Origin: Pirellulaceae bacterium
GTDB taxonomy: Bacteria; Planctomycetota; Planctomycetia; Pirellulales; Pirellulaceae
NCBI GenBank assembly: GCA_018402565.1
Contig: JAGYIQ010000004.1
Location: 62,001 to 126,000, forward strand
Direction of reading: 5' to 3'
DNA length: 64,000 nt
The notes beneath the pieces were generated by a model. The model made no database searches. It was given only the letters and a program-made list of their open reading frames with translations, and was not told where the DNA came from. The translations under genes were made by a program, and so were the position numbers. Positions 26,993 to 35,571 of the stretch are shown piece after piece. Each line of letters opens with the position of its first letter. Positions within the stretch are counted from its first letter, which is position 1.

Positions 26993-27703
26993 TTACCGCT
27001 TGCGAAAAATCAAGCCATAATTGTCCTTGAGGAAGTCCACTTCCTCCACCAACTCAAAACCCGCCTGTTCGATCTCGGCTTGAAAAACACCCCGACCCGC
27101 CCGGACGTGATTCAAGATCCAATCGCTGCTGACCCCCTCTTCACGGACAAAGTCCAACACCATCAACCGCCCGCCCGCTTTTAAGGCCGAATGGATCGAC
27201 TTCATCGTGTCGTAGGGGTACTCGAAGTGATGATACGTATCACAAATGTAGACGAAATCTACGGATTCCGGCGGCAGGGTCGAACTGCGCTCGTCACAGA
27301 TCACGCCAATCACATTGTCGTAGCCCGTCTGCCGGCAATCGCGCACCAATTGGTAGACAAAGTTCGGAGCGATATCCACCGCATAAACCCGACCGGCAGT
27401 GCCGACCTGCCGAGCAAACAGTCGTGTGAATAGTCCCGTGCCAGCGCCCACATCGGCCACCACCATGCCCGGCTCCACGCCACTGGCCTGCACAATCGTC
27501 ATCCGCTGATCGTAGACCTCACGTCCCTCTTTTTCGAATCGCTCGACATAGCTCGACGGATCGGCCTGCATGAAGTCGTCGTTGATCCCGGGCCGCACAC
27601 TCTGTTCTTGGCCCACGGCTAACGTCACCCACGCCAGACTCGCCAACACCAATCCTGAGCCCCAACCCAACATCGCCCGTCCGACCAACGTTCCACTCAT
27701 CAT
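26993..27703 (-). CDS. SAM-dependent methyltransferase-like protein with an apparent signal peptide
   Basis: 236 residues from ATG 27703, which overlaps the hemC stop (ATGATGA). The first ~32 residues (MMSGTLVGRAMLGWGSGL, then VLASLAWVTLAVGQ) look like a cleavable signal. A class I methyltransferase fold follows: MVVADVGAGTGLFTRLFARQ (motif I, SAM loop), GRVYAVDIAPNFV (motif II acidic end), VDFVYICDTYHHFEYP, and LKAGGRLMVLDF. The substrate is unknown. Export of a SAM enzyme is puzzling; the segment might be a membrane anchor instead. A start further left (27814) is unlikely because it lies deep inside hemC. It is translationally coupled to hemC. Confidence 0.72.
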   Translation of the reverse strand: MMSGTLVGRAMLGWGSGLVLASLAWVTLAVGQEQSVRPGINDDFMQADPSSYVERFEKEGREVYDQRMTIVQASGVEPGMVVADVGAGTGLFTRLFARQVGTAGRVYAVDIAPNFVYQLVRDCRQTGYDNVIGVICDERSSTLPPESVDFVYICDTYHHFEYPYDTMKSIHSALKAGGRLMVLDFVREEGVSSDWILNHVRAGRGVFQAEIEQAGFELVEEVDFLKDNYGLIFRKR

Positions 27704-28611
27704 CGCTGCTCTTCTTTCGCTTCCAGGATGGCCTGGCCACCCATTGATAACAATTGCTTCGCCAATTGACGCCCCAACTCCCCAGCCCCCTCGACCGGTC
27801 CACCGATCTGCCAATCCAATCGCTGGCCACCATCCGGGCTCAAGATCGCGGCGGCCACATGCAATCGGCCGTCACGCAACACCGCATGGGCAGCCACCGG
27901 AGCCGTACATCCCGCTCGTGTCTCGTTCAAAAACGCCCGCTCGGCCGTCACACATGACTCCGTCGCCGCATCGTTCAACTGGGACACCGCTGCCACCGTC
28001 GCTGCATCGGCGCTCCGCGTCTCCAAGCCCAACGCACCCTGCCCTACCGCCGACAACATTATAGACAAATCGAGCGCCTGAGTGATCCTTTCGGTCAAGT
28101 TTAACCGCCGCAACCCAGCGCAGGCCAAGATGATGGCGTCGTACTGCTCCTCATCCAGCTTCCGCAGCCGAGTATCCACGTTGCCACGCAAATCCACCAC
28201 CTGGACGTCCGGCCTCAGCCAACGCAATTGAGCCGCACGCCGCAAGCTACCGGTCCCCACCTTGGCACCCGCCGGCAGCTCCTGCCAAGACATGAAACGA
28301 TTGCTGACCCAGGCATCCCGCACATCCTCCCGCGGGGGTACCGCCGCCAATGCCAGTCCCTCGACCGGATCGGTCGGCAGGTCCTTCAAACTGTGAACCG
28401 CCAAATCGATCTCGTCCGCCAACAACGCCATCTGCAGACGCTTGGTGAATAACCCGTCCCCACCCAACTCACGCAGCGAACCGACCGCGACATCGCCCGC
28501 CGTCGTCAACGGCACCAATTCGACCGCATGTCCCAAGTCGCGCAACCGATCGGCCACCCAATTCGATTGCCACAACGCCAACTGACTGTTTCTGGTTCCC
28601 AGCCGGATCAT
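27700..28611 (-). CDS. hemC: Hydroxymethylbilane synthase (porphobilinogen deaminase)
   Basis: 303 residues, normal length. It polymerises four porphobilinogens into hydroxymethylbilane in haem synthesis (cytoplasm). The N-terminus RLGTRNSQLALWQ, GDGLFTKRLQMALL, DLAVHSLKDLPT, GTGSLRRAAQL at 119-129, DLRGNVDTRLRKL and SAVGQGALGLE are all diagnostic. The cofactor-attaching Cys is C235 in AGCTAPVAAHA. ATG 28611 overlaps the stop of the upstream DUF502 gene (ATGA), and its own stop overlaps the next start (ATGA), so the three genes are tightly coupled. No other hem gene is in the window. Confidence 0.95.
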   Translation of the reverse strand: MIRLGTRNSQLALWQSNWVADRLRDLGHAVELVPLTTAGDVAVGSLRELGGDGLFTKRLQMALLADEIDLAVHSLKDLPTDPVEGLALAAVPPREDVRDAWVSNRFMSWQELPAGAKVGTGSLRRAAQLRWLRPDVQVVDLRGNVDTRLRKLDEEQYDAIILACAGLRRLNLTERITQALDLSIMLSAVGQGALGLETRSADAATVAAVSQLNDAATESCVTAERAFLNETRAGCTAPVAAHAVLRDGRLHVAAAILSPDGGQRLDWQIGGPVEGAGELGRQLAKQLLSMGGQAILEAKEEQR

Positions 28612-29687
28612 TCTGTCTTCGGTCCATCCATAAATTTACGGTCCACTCGCCCCTCCACCACTCCCGCCCCCAACGACACCTTCGGGGTCACCACGCCGCA
28701 ACTCACGAAAAACTGGATGGCTTGGTCCATCGAAATATTCAAATCCACCGTCGCGCTCTTCGGCACCGTCACTGTAAACCCCGTCGCTGGCATCGGCGAC
28801 GTGGGCACCAAGACCGACACCATCGGCTCCTGCGTTACTTGCTTGATGTCTTCAATGCCCTCCCCCGTCACAAAGCCCAACGACCAAATTCCCTTGCGTG
28901 GATACTCGATGGCCACGATCCGCCGGCATTGAATCTCGTTCTCCGTAAATGCAAAATCCGTCACTTGCTTGACCGACGAATAGACGTTGCGAATCAAAGG
29001 CAGTCGATTCACGATCGACTCGCCATAGTTCCACAACATCCGCCCCATACCCACCGCCAAAGATTTGCCCGCCAAGTACAATACGATAATAAAGGCGATC
29101 AAGAACAACGGCATGACCACCTCACGCCGCAAATAACGCAGTTGAATGTACCGGTCGTAATACGCAGCGGCCGTGATCGGCTCCTCCGAACCCGGGCTAG
29201 TCTCCACCCAGTTGTAAATCTCGATCGGGATCCAAAACTTCTTGATCCGAATCAATCTCGTCCCGTCCGACGCAATGTAGGTCTCCCGCCCGTCGATCTC
29301 ACCCAACTTACTGCTCTCCGGCGGCAAATTCAGAATCTGCTCACGCACAATCGGCTCATGCCGCATGTCAGCAATCGCGACAAAAATCGCGTAACGAGCG
29401 GTCCCCTCCAACGGCTCCAGCACATAAGAATCCAGGGTTTTCCACGCCCAGACGAACAAAACAATCGTCAACAACGGCGGCATGACCACCGCCAGCCCCC
29501 GAACCAGGGCCCGCCGGAATGGCACCAACGTCATGCTCCAGAACCCATAAGATTCCGAGTCACCCGCTCCACCCGCTCCCGCTCCAGGTCCGAATCCCGC
29601 AGTTTCGCCCCCCACCACGTCGCCCCCAATCTCCGACCGCGGGCGGTTCGACGCGTTCTCGGTTGATTGTGGGTCGTTATCCGTCAT
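28608..29687 (-). CDS. DUF502 family integral membrane protein
   Basis: 359 residues from ATG 29687, which has AAGGAG seven bases upstream; an earlier in-frame start at 29732 is not needed. After a Gly-rich acidic tail come ALVRGLAVVMPPLLTIVLFVW (TM1) and VVMPLFLIAFIIVLYLAG (TM2), then NRLPLIRNVYSSVKQVTDF, the DUF502 hallmark, and a soluble C-terminal domain with GIWSLGFVTGEG and VLVPTSPMPATGF. DUF502 proteins occur in bacteria and plants (COV1-like) with unknown molecular role. Relative to typical ~200-residue members, an extra ~100 residues lie between the two membrane segments. It is the first gene of the DUF502-hemC-methyltransferase run. Confidence 0.85.
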   Translation of the reverse strand: MTDNDPQSTENASNRPRSEIGGDVVGGETAGFGPGAGAGGAGDSESYGFWSMTLVPFRRALVRGLAVVMPPLLTIVLFVWAWKTLDSYVLEPLEGTARYAIFVAIADMRHEPIVREQILNLPPESSKLGEIDGRETYIASDGTRLIRIKKFWIPIEIYNWVETSPGSEEPITAAAYYDRYIQLRYLRREVVMPLFLIAFIIVLYLAGKSLAVGMGRMLWNYGESIVNRLPLIRNVYSSVKQVTDFAFTENEIQCRRIVAIEYPRKGIWSLGFVTGEGIEDIKQVTQEPMVSVLVPTSPMPATGFTVTVPKSATVDLNISMDQAIQFFVSCGVVTPKVSLGAGVVEGRVDRKFMDGPKTE

Positions 29688-29903
29688 GGCAGCTCCTTCA
29701 GCTCCTTCGGCAAACTCGCTAGCTGACGCCAACTTTACCGAAAATTCCGTTCAACTTGTCTGGGTAAGCCGGGGAAAGTTTAACGCTTCCTCCGCAGTGT
29801 GCCGATAGGACTTCTGAAACATAGGCACGAGCCATCGTCCTACGGACTGTCCCACGGACCACGTTCCTCGGTCGCGGTCACCCGCCGCCCAGAAGTACGC
29901 ACC

Positions 29904-31106
29904 ATGCCCTGGCTGCCCCCCGATCCACCACGAATTACCGACCATCGCCGCGGCCCCACCGCGCACGCCGCGATTCGGCCACCCGTGTTTTTACTCGGCT
30001 TGATCCTGGCCTGCCTGTCGCAACTGGGATGTAACCTCCTGCCTCAACGACTCGATCGCCCCCACATCCACAACCCGTTTCCACAACTACGCAAAGTGGC
30101 CGTGGTGCCATTTTTCAACCAGAGCGGCTTCGCCCAAATCAACGGCGCCGATGTCGCCAATAGCTATCGCCACCAATTGCAACAGATCCCCGGGTTCGAA
30201 GTCCTACCCGTCGGAGTCGTCGATCACCACCTGGCGAGACAGCCGATCCCTGTCGACCAAGCCCCCGACTTCCAGCAATTGGCGCGGGACTTGGGCGTCG
30301 ATGCCATTGTCGTCGGCTCCATCACCGACTTCGACCCCTACTACCCACCCCGCCTGGGCTTGGCCGTTCGCTGGTACGCCGCCAACCCCAGTTTCCACCC
30401 CATCCCGCCCGGCTACGGCCTGCCCTGGGGCACCGCCGAAGAAGAGTACATCCCCGCAGACCTCAAATTCGAGGCCGAATTCGCACTTGCTAGCGAACAG
30501 ATGAAAACCCAAACGCCGCTAGCAGTCGCCGAACCGCCAGCCGACTCCGCCACGGCCGCCCAGGCGTTCCGTCGCGGCCCAAACACCCGTCTCGCTTCCG
30601 ACCCAAGGTCAGCTGACGCCACCAACGCAGCACTGCCAAGCACGGGAGACCCCGCTCCTCTTGGTTCCCAACCTCGGTCCCCAAGCCCGGTTGGGGCACC
30701 AACCAGCAGCATCCCGGCGTCACTTGCCGCCAGCCCCGCCGCGATGGCCGGCATGATGCTGCCCGGTCAACCCGACGCACTGCCCGCCGATTGGCCCGAC
30801 CCCAATGGCTTTGTGCCCGACCGCCCCTCAGCGACCCGCCCGCCCAGTCTCCCGCAAGCCGGACCCGTCATGGAGCTGATCAAGCAGTACGATGGCAGCA
30901 ACTCGGAACTGACCGCTCGATTGGAAAGCTACTACGCCTTCCGCGACGATGCACGTTTCGGCGGCTGGCAGTCCTACCTGGAACGCACCGACGACTTCAT
31001 CAACTTCTGCTGCTACTTGCACATCAGCGAGTTGTTGACCGCTCGCGGTGGCGCCGGCTACGCTCGACCCGTGTGGCGCTGGCCATTGGCCACCTACCAG
31101 CCCTAA
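29904..31106 (+). CDS. Putative envelope lipoprotein with CsgG/GNA1162-like N-terminal domain
   Basis: 400 residues from ATG 29904. A basic N-region leads to PPVFLLGLILACLSQLGCN, a signal peptide with a lipobox-like LGC. RKVAVVPFFNQSG, a second block ending NSYRHQLQQIPGFEVLP, and ARDLGVDAIVVGSITDFDPYYPPRL follow the pattern of outer-membrane assembly lipoproteins (CsgG, GNA1162, DUF4810 types), where a small alpha/beta domain recognises the target. A disordered Pro/Ala/Ser-rich linker (~215-330) precedes a conserved C-terminal block (DGSNSELTARLESYYAFRDD and FGGWQSYLERTDDFINFCCY). Divergent from the DUF502 operon by ~215 bp. Function uncertain. Confidence 0.6.
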   Translation: MPWLPPDPPRITDHRRGPTAHAAIRPPVFLLGLILACLSQLGCNLLPQRLDRPHIHNPFPQLRKVAVVPFFNQSGFAQINGADVANSYRHQLQQIPGFEVLPVGVVDHHLARQPIPVDQAPDFQQLARDLGVDAIVVGSITDFDPYYPPRLGLAVRWYAANPSFHPIPPGYGLPWGTAEEEYIPADLKFEAEFALASEQMKTQTPLAVAEPPADSATAAQAFRRGPNTRLASDPRSADATNAALPSTGDPAPLGSQPRSPSPVGAPTSSIPASLAASPAAMAGMMLPGQPDALPADWPDPNGFVPDRPSATRPPSLPQAGPVMELIKQYDGSNSELTARLESYYAFRDDARFGGWQSYLERTDDFINFCCYLHISELLTARGGAGYARPVWRWPLATYQP

Positions 31107-31309
31107 CCCCGCCGCCCGCAAATTCGAGTGAACTGCCCGACCCACGTCCCGACCTCACGCTCGATGTGGACCGACTGAGGATAGCACGCCAAAGTGAATC
31201 GCCTCCGCCGGAAATCGCGCCAGCACACTGACGACGCAAATATTCGTTACACCCCTGTCCACCGACAACTCCACTGAACTCGTCTCAGCAATCCGCCGAA
31301 ATAGCTGAA

Positions 31310-31627
31310 ATGCGTCCAGGCATGGATCGACCCGACTCCATCGAACTTTGGCATGAAAGTAACACTGTGGCAAACGAGGCAAGCGTGTCGAAAGATGTGA
31401 ACGTGTTGGCATTGTCCAAAGGCGAGGAACGCTTCATTTTTCTCTACACCGACGCCAACAAGTCAGAAACGCTGCGGACACTGGGTCGCTTCGCCGCCGA
31501 TCCGACCCTGAATTTCTCCTGGTACGATGCCGCGGTCCTCAGCCAACGCCTGCGGCAAGAACAGCCCGACCAACGCCGCCGAGTGGACCACCCCGTGGCC
31601 GACTCCGGGAACGCCTGGGAAGAATAG
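31310..31627 (+). CDS. Small conserved hypothetical protein
   Basis: 105 residues if begun at ATG 31310; GTG 31385, preceded by GAGG, is a good alternative giving ~80 residues. The core NVLALSKGEERFIFLYTDAN, then TLRTLGRFAADPTLNFSWYDAAVLSQRL, looks like a real globular alpha/beta protein and resembles short planctomycete hypotheticals. No signal or membrane segment. The TAG at 31625-31627 directly abuts a 16/15-bp tandem array. It precedes xerC by 180 bp and could share its transcript. Confidence 0.55.
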   Translation: MRPGMDRPDSIELWHESNTVANEASVSKDVNVLALSKGEERFIFLYTDANKSETLRTLGRFAADPTLNFSWYDAAVLSQRLRQEQPDQRRRVDHPVADSGNAWEE

Positions 31628-31767
31628 CCCACCACCACGCTGGCCCACCGCCACGCTGGCTCACCACCACGCTGGCCCACCGCTCCTCTGGCCCTCGTCC
31701 CTTTGCCCACCGTCCCTTTGCCCACCGTCCCTCTGGCCACCGTCCCTCTCGCCACCGTCCCTCTGCC
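31628..31767. repeat. 16-bp then 15-bp C-rich tandem array between a small gene and xerC
   Basis: Starting at the base after the stop codon, four 16-bp units (like GCCCACCACCACGCTG) are followed by about five 15-bp units (like CCCACCGTCCCTTTG). The array runs to ~40 bp before the xerC start. Confidence 0.85.
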
Positions 31768-31808
31768 CCCCCTTCGCTGGGTCCTGCCCCCCCAAGTCAG
31801 ACACCGCC

Positions 31809-32720
31809 ATGCAAGACGTGATCCAACGCTACCTCCGGTACCTCAAGGTCGAGCGGAACGCGTCGGAGTACACGATCAAGTCCTACCGCGAGGACCTACT
31901 GAGCCTAGCCGACTATCTGACCGAGGTCCTGGGGCAATGCCCGCACCCGGCTCAAGTCGATCCATCGATCTTGCGTACGTACGTGGCAGCCATGCACGAG
32001 GCCCAATACGCTCGCACCAGCATCGCGCGGCGGCTGGCCTCAATGCGCGGCCTATTCAAATTCGCTCAACGCGAGGGCCTGGTCGAACAGAACCCCGCCA
32101 AGCCACTCCGCAACCCGCGGCCGCACCGCAAGCTGCCGCACTTCCTGACCACCCCGGAAATCCAAACCCTGTTGTCCGCCCCCGATCCGCTCACGCCGCT
32201 TGGACAACGCGATCAAGCCATCTTGGAGACCATGTACTCCGCCGGCCTACGCGTCAGCGAATTGGTCGGCATCAGTGACGCCGACCTGGACCTGGACGAT
32301 GGATTGGTCCGAGTCAAAGGCAAGGGCAAACGCGAGCGACTCGCGCCCCTCGGTCGCTACGCCGTCGACGCCCTCAACGCCTGGATCCCACAACGTATCC
32401 TGGCGTCCCACCAACGCCCCCAACCCACGTCGCCCATCTTCACCAACAAGTTCGGCAAACGCTTGACCACCCGCAGCGTCGCTCGCATGCTGGAGAAGTA
32501 CCTGCTGATCACCGGCCTCAACCTCAAGACCTCCCCCCACACACTCCGCCACAGCTTCGCCACCCACCTGCTGGACCGCGGCGCCGATATCCGCAGCGTC
32601 CAAGAACTGCTGGGACACAAAAGCCTCGTGACCACCCAGATCTACACCCACCTCAGCACCGCCGGCCTCCGCCAAGCCTACGACCAAGCACACCCCCGCG
32701 CCAACAAACGCGCGACCTAG
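31809..32720 (+). CDS. xerC: Tyrosine recombinase XerC/XerD
   Basis: 303 residues from ATG 31809; the longer open frame upstream reads through the C-rich repeats. It resolves chromosome dimers at dif by site-specific recombination. An N-terminal SAM-like domain (IQRYLRYLKVERNASEYTI, 5-23) and a C-terminal catalytic domain carry R148 (SAGLRVSEL), H244 and R247 (HTLRHSFATHLL), H270 (LLGHKSL) and nucleophile Y279 (QIYTHLS). The length is that of Xer recombinases rather than phage integrases, and no attachment sites are evident. XerC and XerD cannot be separated with certainty. Confidence 0.88.
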   Translation: MQDVIQRYLRYLKVERNASEYTIKSYREDLLSLADYLTEVLGQCPHPAQVDPSILRTYVAAMHEAQYARTSIARRLASMRGLFKFAQREGLVEQNPAKPLRNPRPHRKLPHFLTTPEIQTLLSAPDPLTPLGQRDQAILETMYSAGLRVSELVGISDADLDLDDGLVRVKGKGKRERLAPLGRYAVDALNAWIPQRILASHQRPQPTSPIFTNKFGKRLTTRSVARMLEKYLLITGLNLKTSPHTLRHSFATHLLDRGADIRSVQELLGHKSLVTTQIYTHLSTAGLRQAYDQAHPRANKRAT

Positions 32721-32738
32721 GTCAAACAGATAAAAACA

Positions 32739-32846
32739 GGTCTGATCGGTCTGATCGGTCTGATCGGTCCCATAGGTCCCATTGGCCTCATAGGTCCCAT
32801 AGGCCTTATAGGCCCCATTCGCCTCATCGGTCCCATACGCCCCATC
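32739..32846. repeat. 9-bp tandem array between convergent xerC and polX
   Basis: Twelve consecutive nine-base units: GGTCTGATC x3, then GGTCCCATA, GGTCCCATT, GGCCTCATA, GGTCCCATA, GGCCTTATA, GGCCCCATT, CGCCTCATC, GGTCCCATA, CGCCCCATC. It fills most of the 155-bp gap between the two stop codons. Confidence 0.92.
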
Positions 32847-32875
32847 GCTCAAGAGCATCCCACTCGCCGAGCGGC

Positions 32876-34642
32876 TCAGTCCTGCGACGCGTCGCCTCGC
32901 AACCAGGCCTGGATGCCTGGCCACGACCGCGTGTTGATCACGTGCTCCCGCGACAAGCCACCACGCTGGGCCTGCTGCACGCCGAATCGCAGATTGTCAA
33001 ATCCGCCCACGGCATGCGAGTCGGTGCTGATGACGATCGGCACCCCAGCCAACCGAGCCATACGGACATGCAGATCATCCAAGTCCAATCGCTTGGGACT
33101 GGCGTTCAACTCCAAGATCTTGCGGTGTTTCGCCGCGTGTTCGATGACCGCTGGAATGTCCACCTCGTACGCTGGCCGACGATTGATCAAGCGGCCCGTC
33201 GGATGCGAAATCGCACTGACACTGGGGTGCTCGATCGCACCCAAAATCCGGGCTGTGATCTGTTCACGCGATTGTTTGATACCAAAGTGCACACTGGCCA
33301 TCACCCAATCGGCCCGAGCCAACACGTCGTCGGGCAGATCCATGCGACCATCCTCCAGGATATCGCACTCGATACTCTTCAGGATCCGAAACTCGCCGCC
33401 CAACGTGGCATTCAGTCGGTCGATCTCTTCCCATTGCCGCAGCAGACGCTCCGGGGTCAATCCCGCCGCCACCGAGACGCGCTGCGAATGGTCGGTGATG
33501 GCAATGTAGTCCAGGCCGCGTTCCCTGGCCGCCGCCACCATCTCCAGAATGGTGTTCTCGCCGTCCGAGGCCACCGTGTGCATGTGCAGGTCGCCCCGAA
33601 TATCCGAGACCTGAATCAACCGTGGCAGAGCGTCCCGATCGGCCCAAGCGTACTCGTCGCGTAACTCACGCAGGCGGGGATCGATCCACGGCAGTCCAAC
33701 CGCTGCGTAGACATCGGCCTCCTCTCGTCCAGCCACCCAGCCGTCCAGGTCGGGGTCGTTGGCCAACTCCGCCGGCGAACCCAGCCGGAACACGCCCCAC
33801 TCGTTGATCTTCAAATCCCGTTGCTTGGCCCGATGCCGCAGCTCCACGTTGTGTTGCTGCGAACCGGTGAAATACTGCAGCGCCGCCCCAAACGACTTGG
33901 GACCGACCAACCGCAAATCGACCTGAAATCCATTGTCCAATCGCACGCTGAGCTTGGTGCCACCGCGAGCAATCACTTGGGCGACCGGCGCAAACCCAGC
34001 CAGTTGGTCCATCACGGCGGCGCCGTCGGTCGCCAGCACCAGCAGGTCCAAGTCGCCCACGGTCTCTTTGCCGCGGCGAAAACTGCCGGCAAACTCCAGA
34101 CGCTGCAATGCCGAACACGCCGACAGGTGCTCCCGCAACGCGTGAACCATCTGGTCGGCATCGTTGATCCGCCAGCGCAAATTGGCCTGTGCCGCGATTT
34201 CGATTCCCGCCAACAACAGGGCCTCGGTCTTGGCCCCAAACCCCTTCAAGCCTCGCACCTTTTGAGCCTGACAGGCCTCACGCAACTGATCCAGGTTCTC
34301 GATGCCCAAATCGCGGAACAAAACCGCCGCTTTTTTCGGTCCCAAATTGGGGACGCGCAGCAGATCCAATACCGTCGGAGGGATCTGTTGTTCCAATTCC
34401 TGAATTTGTTGCAGCTGCCCGGTTTGCACCAATTCGCGGCACTTCTCCGCCACGCTGTCACCGATCCCCGCCCAGGCCGTCAGATCCTCGCCCGACTCCA
34501 CCGCCGCAGCCACTGCCGTGGCGGAAGCCCGAATCGCCTCCGCACCTTGGCGGTAAGCCCGCAACCGAAATGGGTTCGCACCCTGAAACTCCAAGAGCGC
34601 CGCCAGATGCTCCAAACGATCAGCGATTTTTCCGTTTTCCAT
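32876..34642 (-). CDS. polX: DNA polymerase/3'-5' exonuclease PolX with PHP domain
   Basis: 588 residues from ATG 34642, chosen because GGGAGAGG lies immediately upstream; the longer frame to 34903 has no family match. Domain order: N-terminal 8-kDa and helix-hairpin-helix part (1-150; GIGDSVAEKC, VPNLGPKKAAVLF), X-family polymerase palm with FAGSFRRGKETVGDLDLL (Asp 197, 199) and VDLRL (Asp 242), then a PHP phosphoesterase domain from ~350 (DLHMHTVASDGE, AITDHSQR, ELNASPKRLD, STDSHA). It fills short gaps in base-excision repair and trims 3' ends. Convergent with xerC. Confidence 0.93.
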   Translation of the reverse strand: MENGKIADRLEHLAALLEFQGANPFRLRAYRQGAEAIRASATAVAAAVESGEDLTAWAGIGDSVAEKCRELVQTGQLQQIQELEQQIPPTVLDLLRVPNLGPKKAAVLFRDLGIENLDQLREACQAQKVRGLKGFGAKTEALLLAGIEIAAQANLRWRINDADQMVHALREHLSACSALQRLEFAGSFRRGKETVGDLDLLVLATDGAAVMDQLAGFAPVAQVIARGGTKLSVRLDNGFQVDLRLVGPKSFGAALQYFTGSQQHNVELRHRAKQRDLKINEWGVFRLGSPAELANDPDLDGWVAGREEADVYAAVGLPWIDPRLRELRDEYAWADRDALPRLIQVSDIRGDLHMHTVASDGENTILEMVAAARERGLDYIAITDHSQRVSVAAGLTPERLLRQWEEIDRLNATLGGEFRILKSIECDILEDGRMDLPDDVLARADWVMASVHFGIKQSREQITARILGAIEHPSVSAISHPTGRLINRRPAYEVDIPAVIEHAAKHRKILELNASPKRLDLDDLHVRMARLAGVPIVISTDSHAVGGFDNLRFGVQQAQRGGLSREHVINTRSWPGIQAWLRGDASQD

Positions 34643-34678
34643 GCCTCTCCCGAATTTCCTGCCTCTCCCGAATTTCCT
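34643..34678 (-). repeat. Duplicated 18-bp segment carrying the polX Shine-Dalgarno sequence
   Basis: The plus-strand 18-mer GCCTCTCCCGAATTTCCT occurs twice in tandem (34643-34660 and 34661-34678) directly before the polX ATG. On the minus strand each copy contains CGGGAGAGGC, so polX has a second, 18-bp-upstream copy of its ribosome binding site. Confidence 0.75.
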
Positions 34679-34695
34679 ACGACCCGACCACTCCT

Positions 34696-35571
34696 TTACT
34701 GCGGTTGGTCGAACAACTCGTAAAGGCGATCCAGGCAATGCCGCGACCAACCCTCGAGCGTCGGGCCAATGTTTGATTGCTGCACACCAAGGGGCATGCT
34801 GGCTTGACTCAAGGTCTCGATGCCCAAGGTCGCCACACGCCGCCGCAAACTCGGCCACAACTGCCGCCGCGCCCGCGGTGTCACCCGCAGCGGCTGACGC
34901 CAATCAGCCTGGTACACCGCCGCCACACCCCCGCGGACCTCGGACACCCACTCCAACGGCACCGGGAGCCAATGCGATCGCTCCCAATGCTCCCAATCCA
35001 ACAGCACGTCCAACAGCCCCGCGCCCATGCCCAAGCACAAAAAGTAATCCCGATGAGCCGGCTCGTAAAGGTCCGCCACCTGGGCAACCGTCTGCAGGAA
35101 CACGCCGTTCTGGCGATACGCCAACCGTAACAGATCATTGCTCGTCACCAACCGTTCGCGAAACAGATTGGCCTCGATCGCCGCCAGTTGATCGTAGAAA
35201 AAGGCTCGCGGGATGCGATAAGCCTCCGCTGACGCCGCAATCGCCGCGGCTGCATCCGAGTGAGCCTGCCCCATAAAGGCCTGGCTGAGAGAAAACGTCC
35301 AGCCCTCCAGTTTCAAACGTCGCGCTTCGTAATCCGCCAGCGAAAAGACCTCCTCGCGAACGGCGAAGAGAAACGCCCGCGCGTCTTGCACGGCCACTTG
35401 CTGCTCGGCCGAAAAACCCGACCAAACCCACCCCATCCGCTGGAACCAAGGCTGCGATAGCCGGCGAGTGATCTCGCGACTGACCGCCAAATTCAAGTCC
35501 AGAGCCCCACCGTCCAGTGGCAGATCGGTTTCCGAATACGGCAACGACATGGCGAATTTCTGCTTGAACAC
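34696..35571 (-). CDS. Squalene/phytoene synthase-like protein with eroded active-site motifs
   Basis: 291 residues from GTG 35571, whose G is the last base of the upstream TAG; ATG 35550 is an alternative. The fold is that of trans-isoprenyl synthases: YRIPRAFFYDQLAAIEANLF, VTSNDLLRLAYRQNG, and LGMGAGLLDVLLDWEHWER align with the middle and second Asp regions of HpnC/HpnD/CrtB. Where active enzymes have an Arg-Asp-x-x-x-Asp pattern, this protein has Asp 192 followed by Trp at the second position, and the first DDxxD region is mostly Glu/Ser (REEVFSLAD). It may be inactive or altered in specificity. Probably membrane associated. Confidence 0.55.
   Translation of the reverse strand: MFKQKFAMSLPYSETDLPLDGGALDLNLAVSREITRRLSQPWFQRMGWVWSGFSAEQQVAVQDARAFLFAVREEVFSLADYEARRLKLEGWTFSLSQAFMGQAHSDAAAAIAASAEAYRIPRAFFYDQLAAIEANLFRERLVTSNDLLRLAYRQNGVFLQTVAQVADLYEPAHRDYFLCLGMGAGLLDVLLDWEHWERSHWLPVPLEWVSEVRGGVAAVYQADWRQPLRVTPRARRQLWPSLRRRVATLGIETLSQASMPLGVQQSNIGPTLEGWSRHCLDRLYELFDQPQ

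Noticed and set aside
31809..32720. Integrase of a mobile element
   Set aside because: Length and domain layout are those of XerC/D; no attachment repeats, excisionase or phage genes adjoin it.
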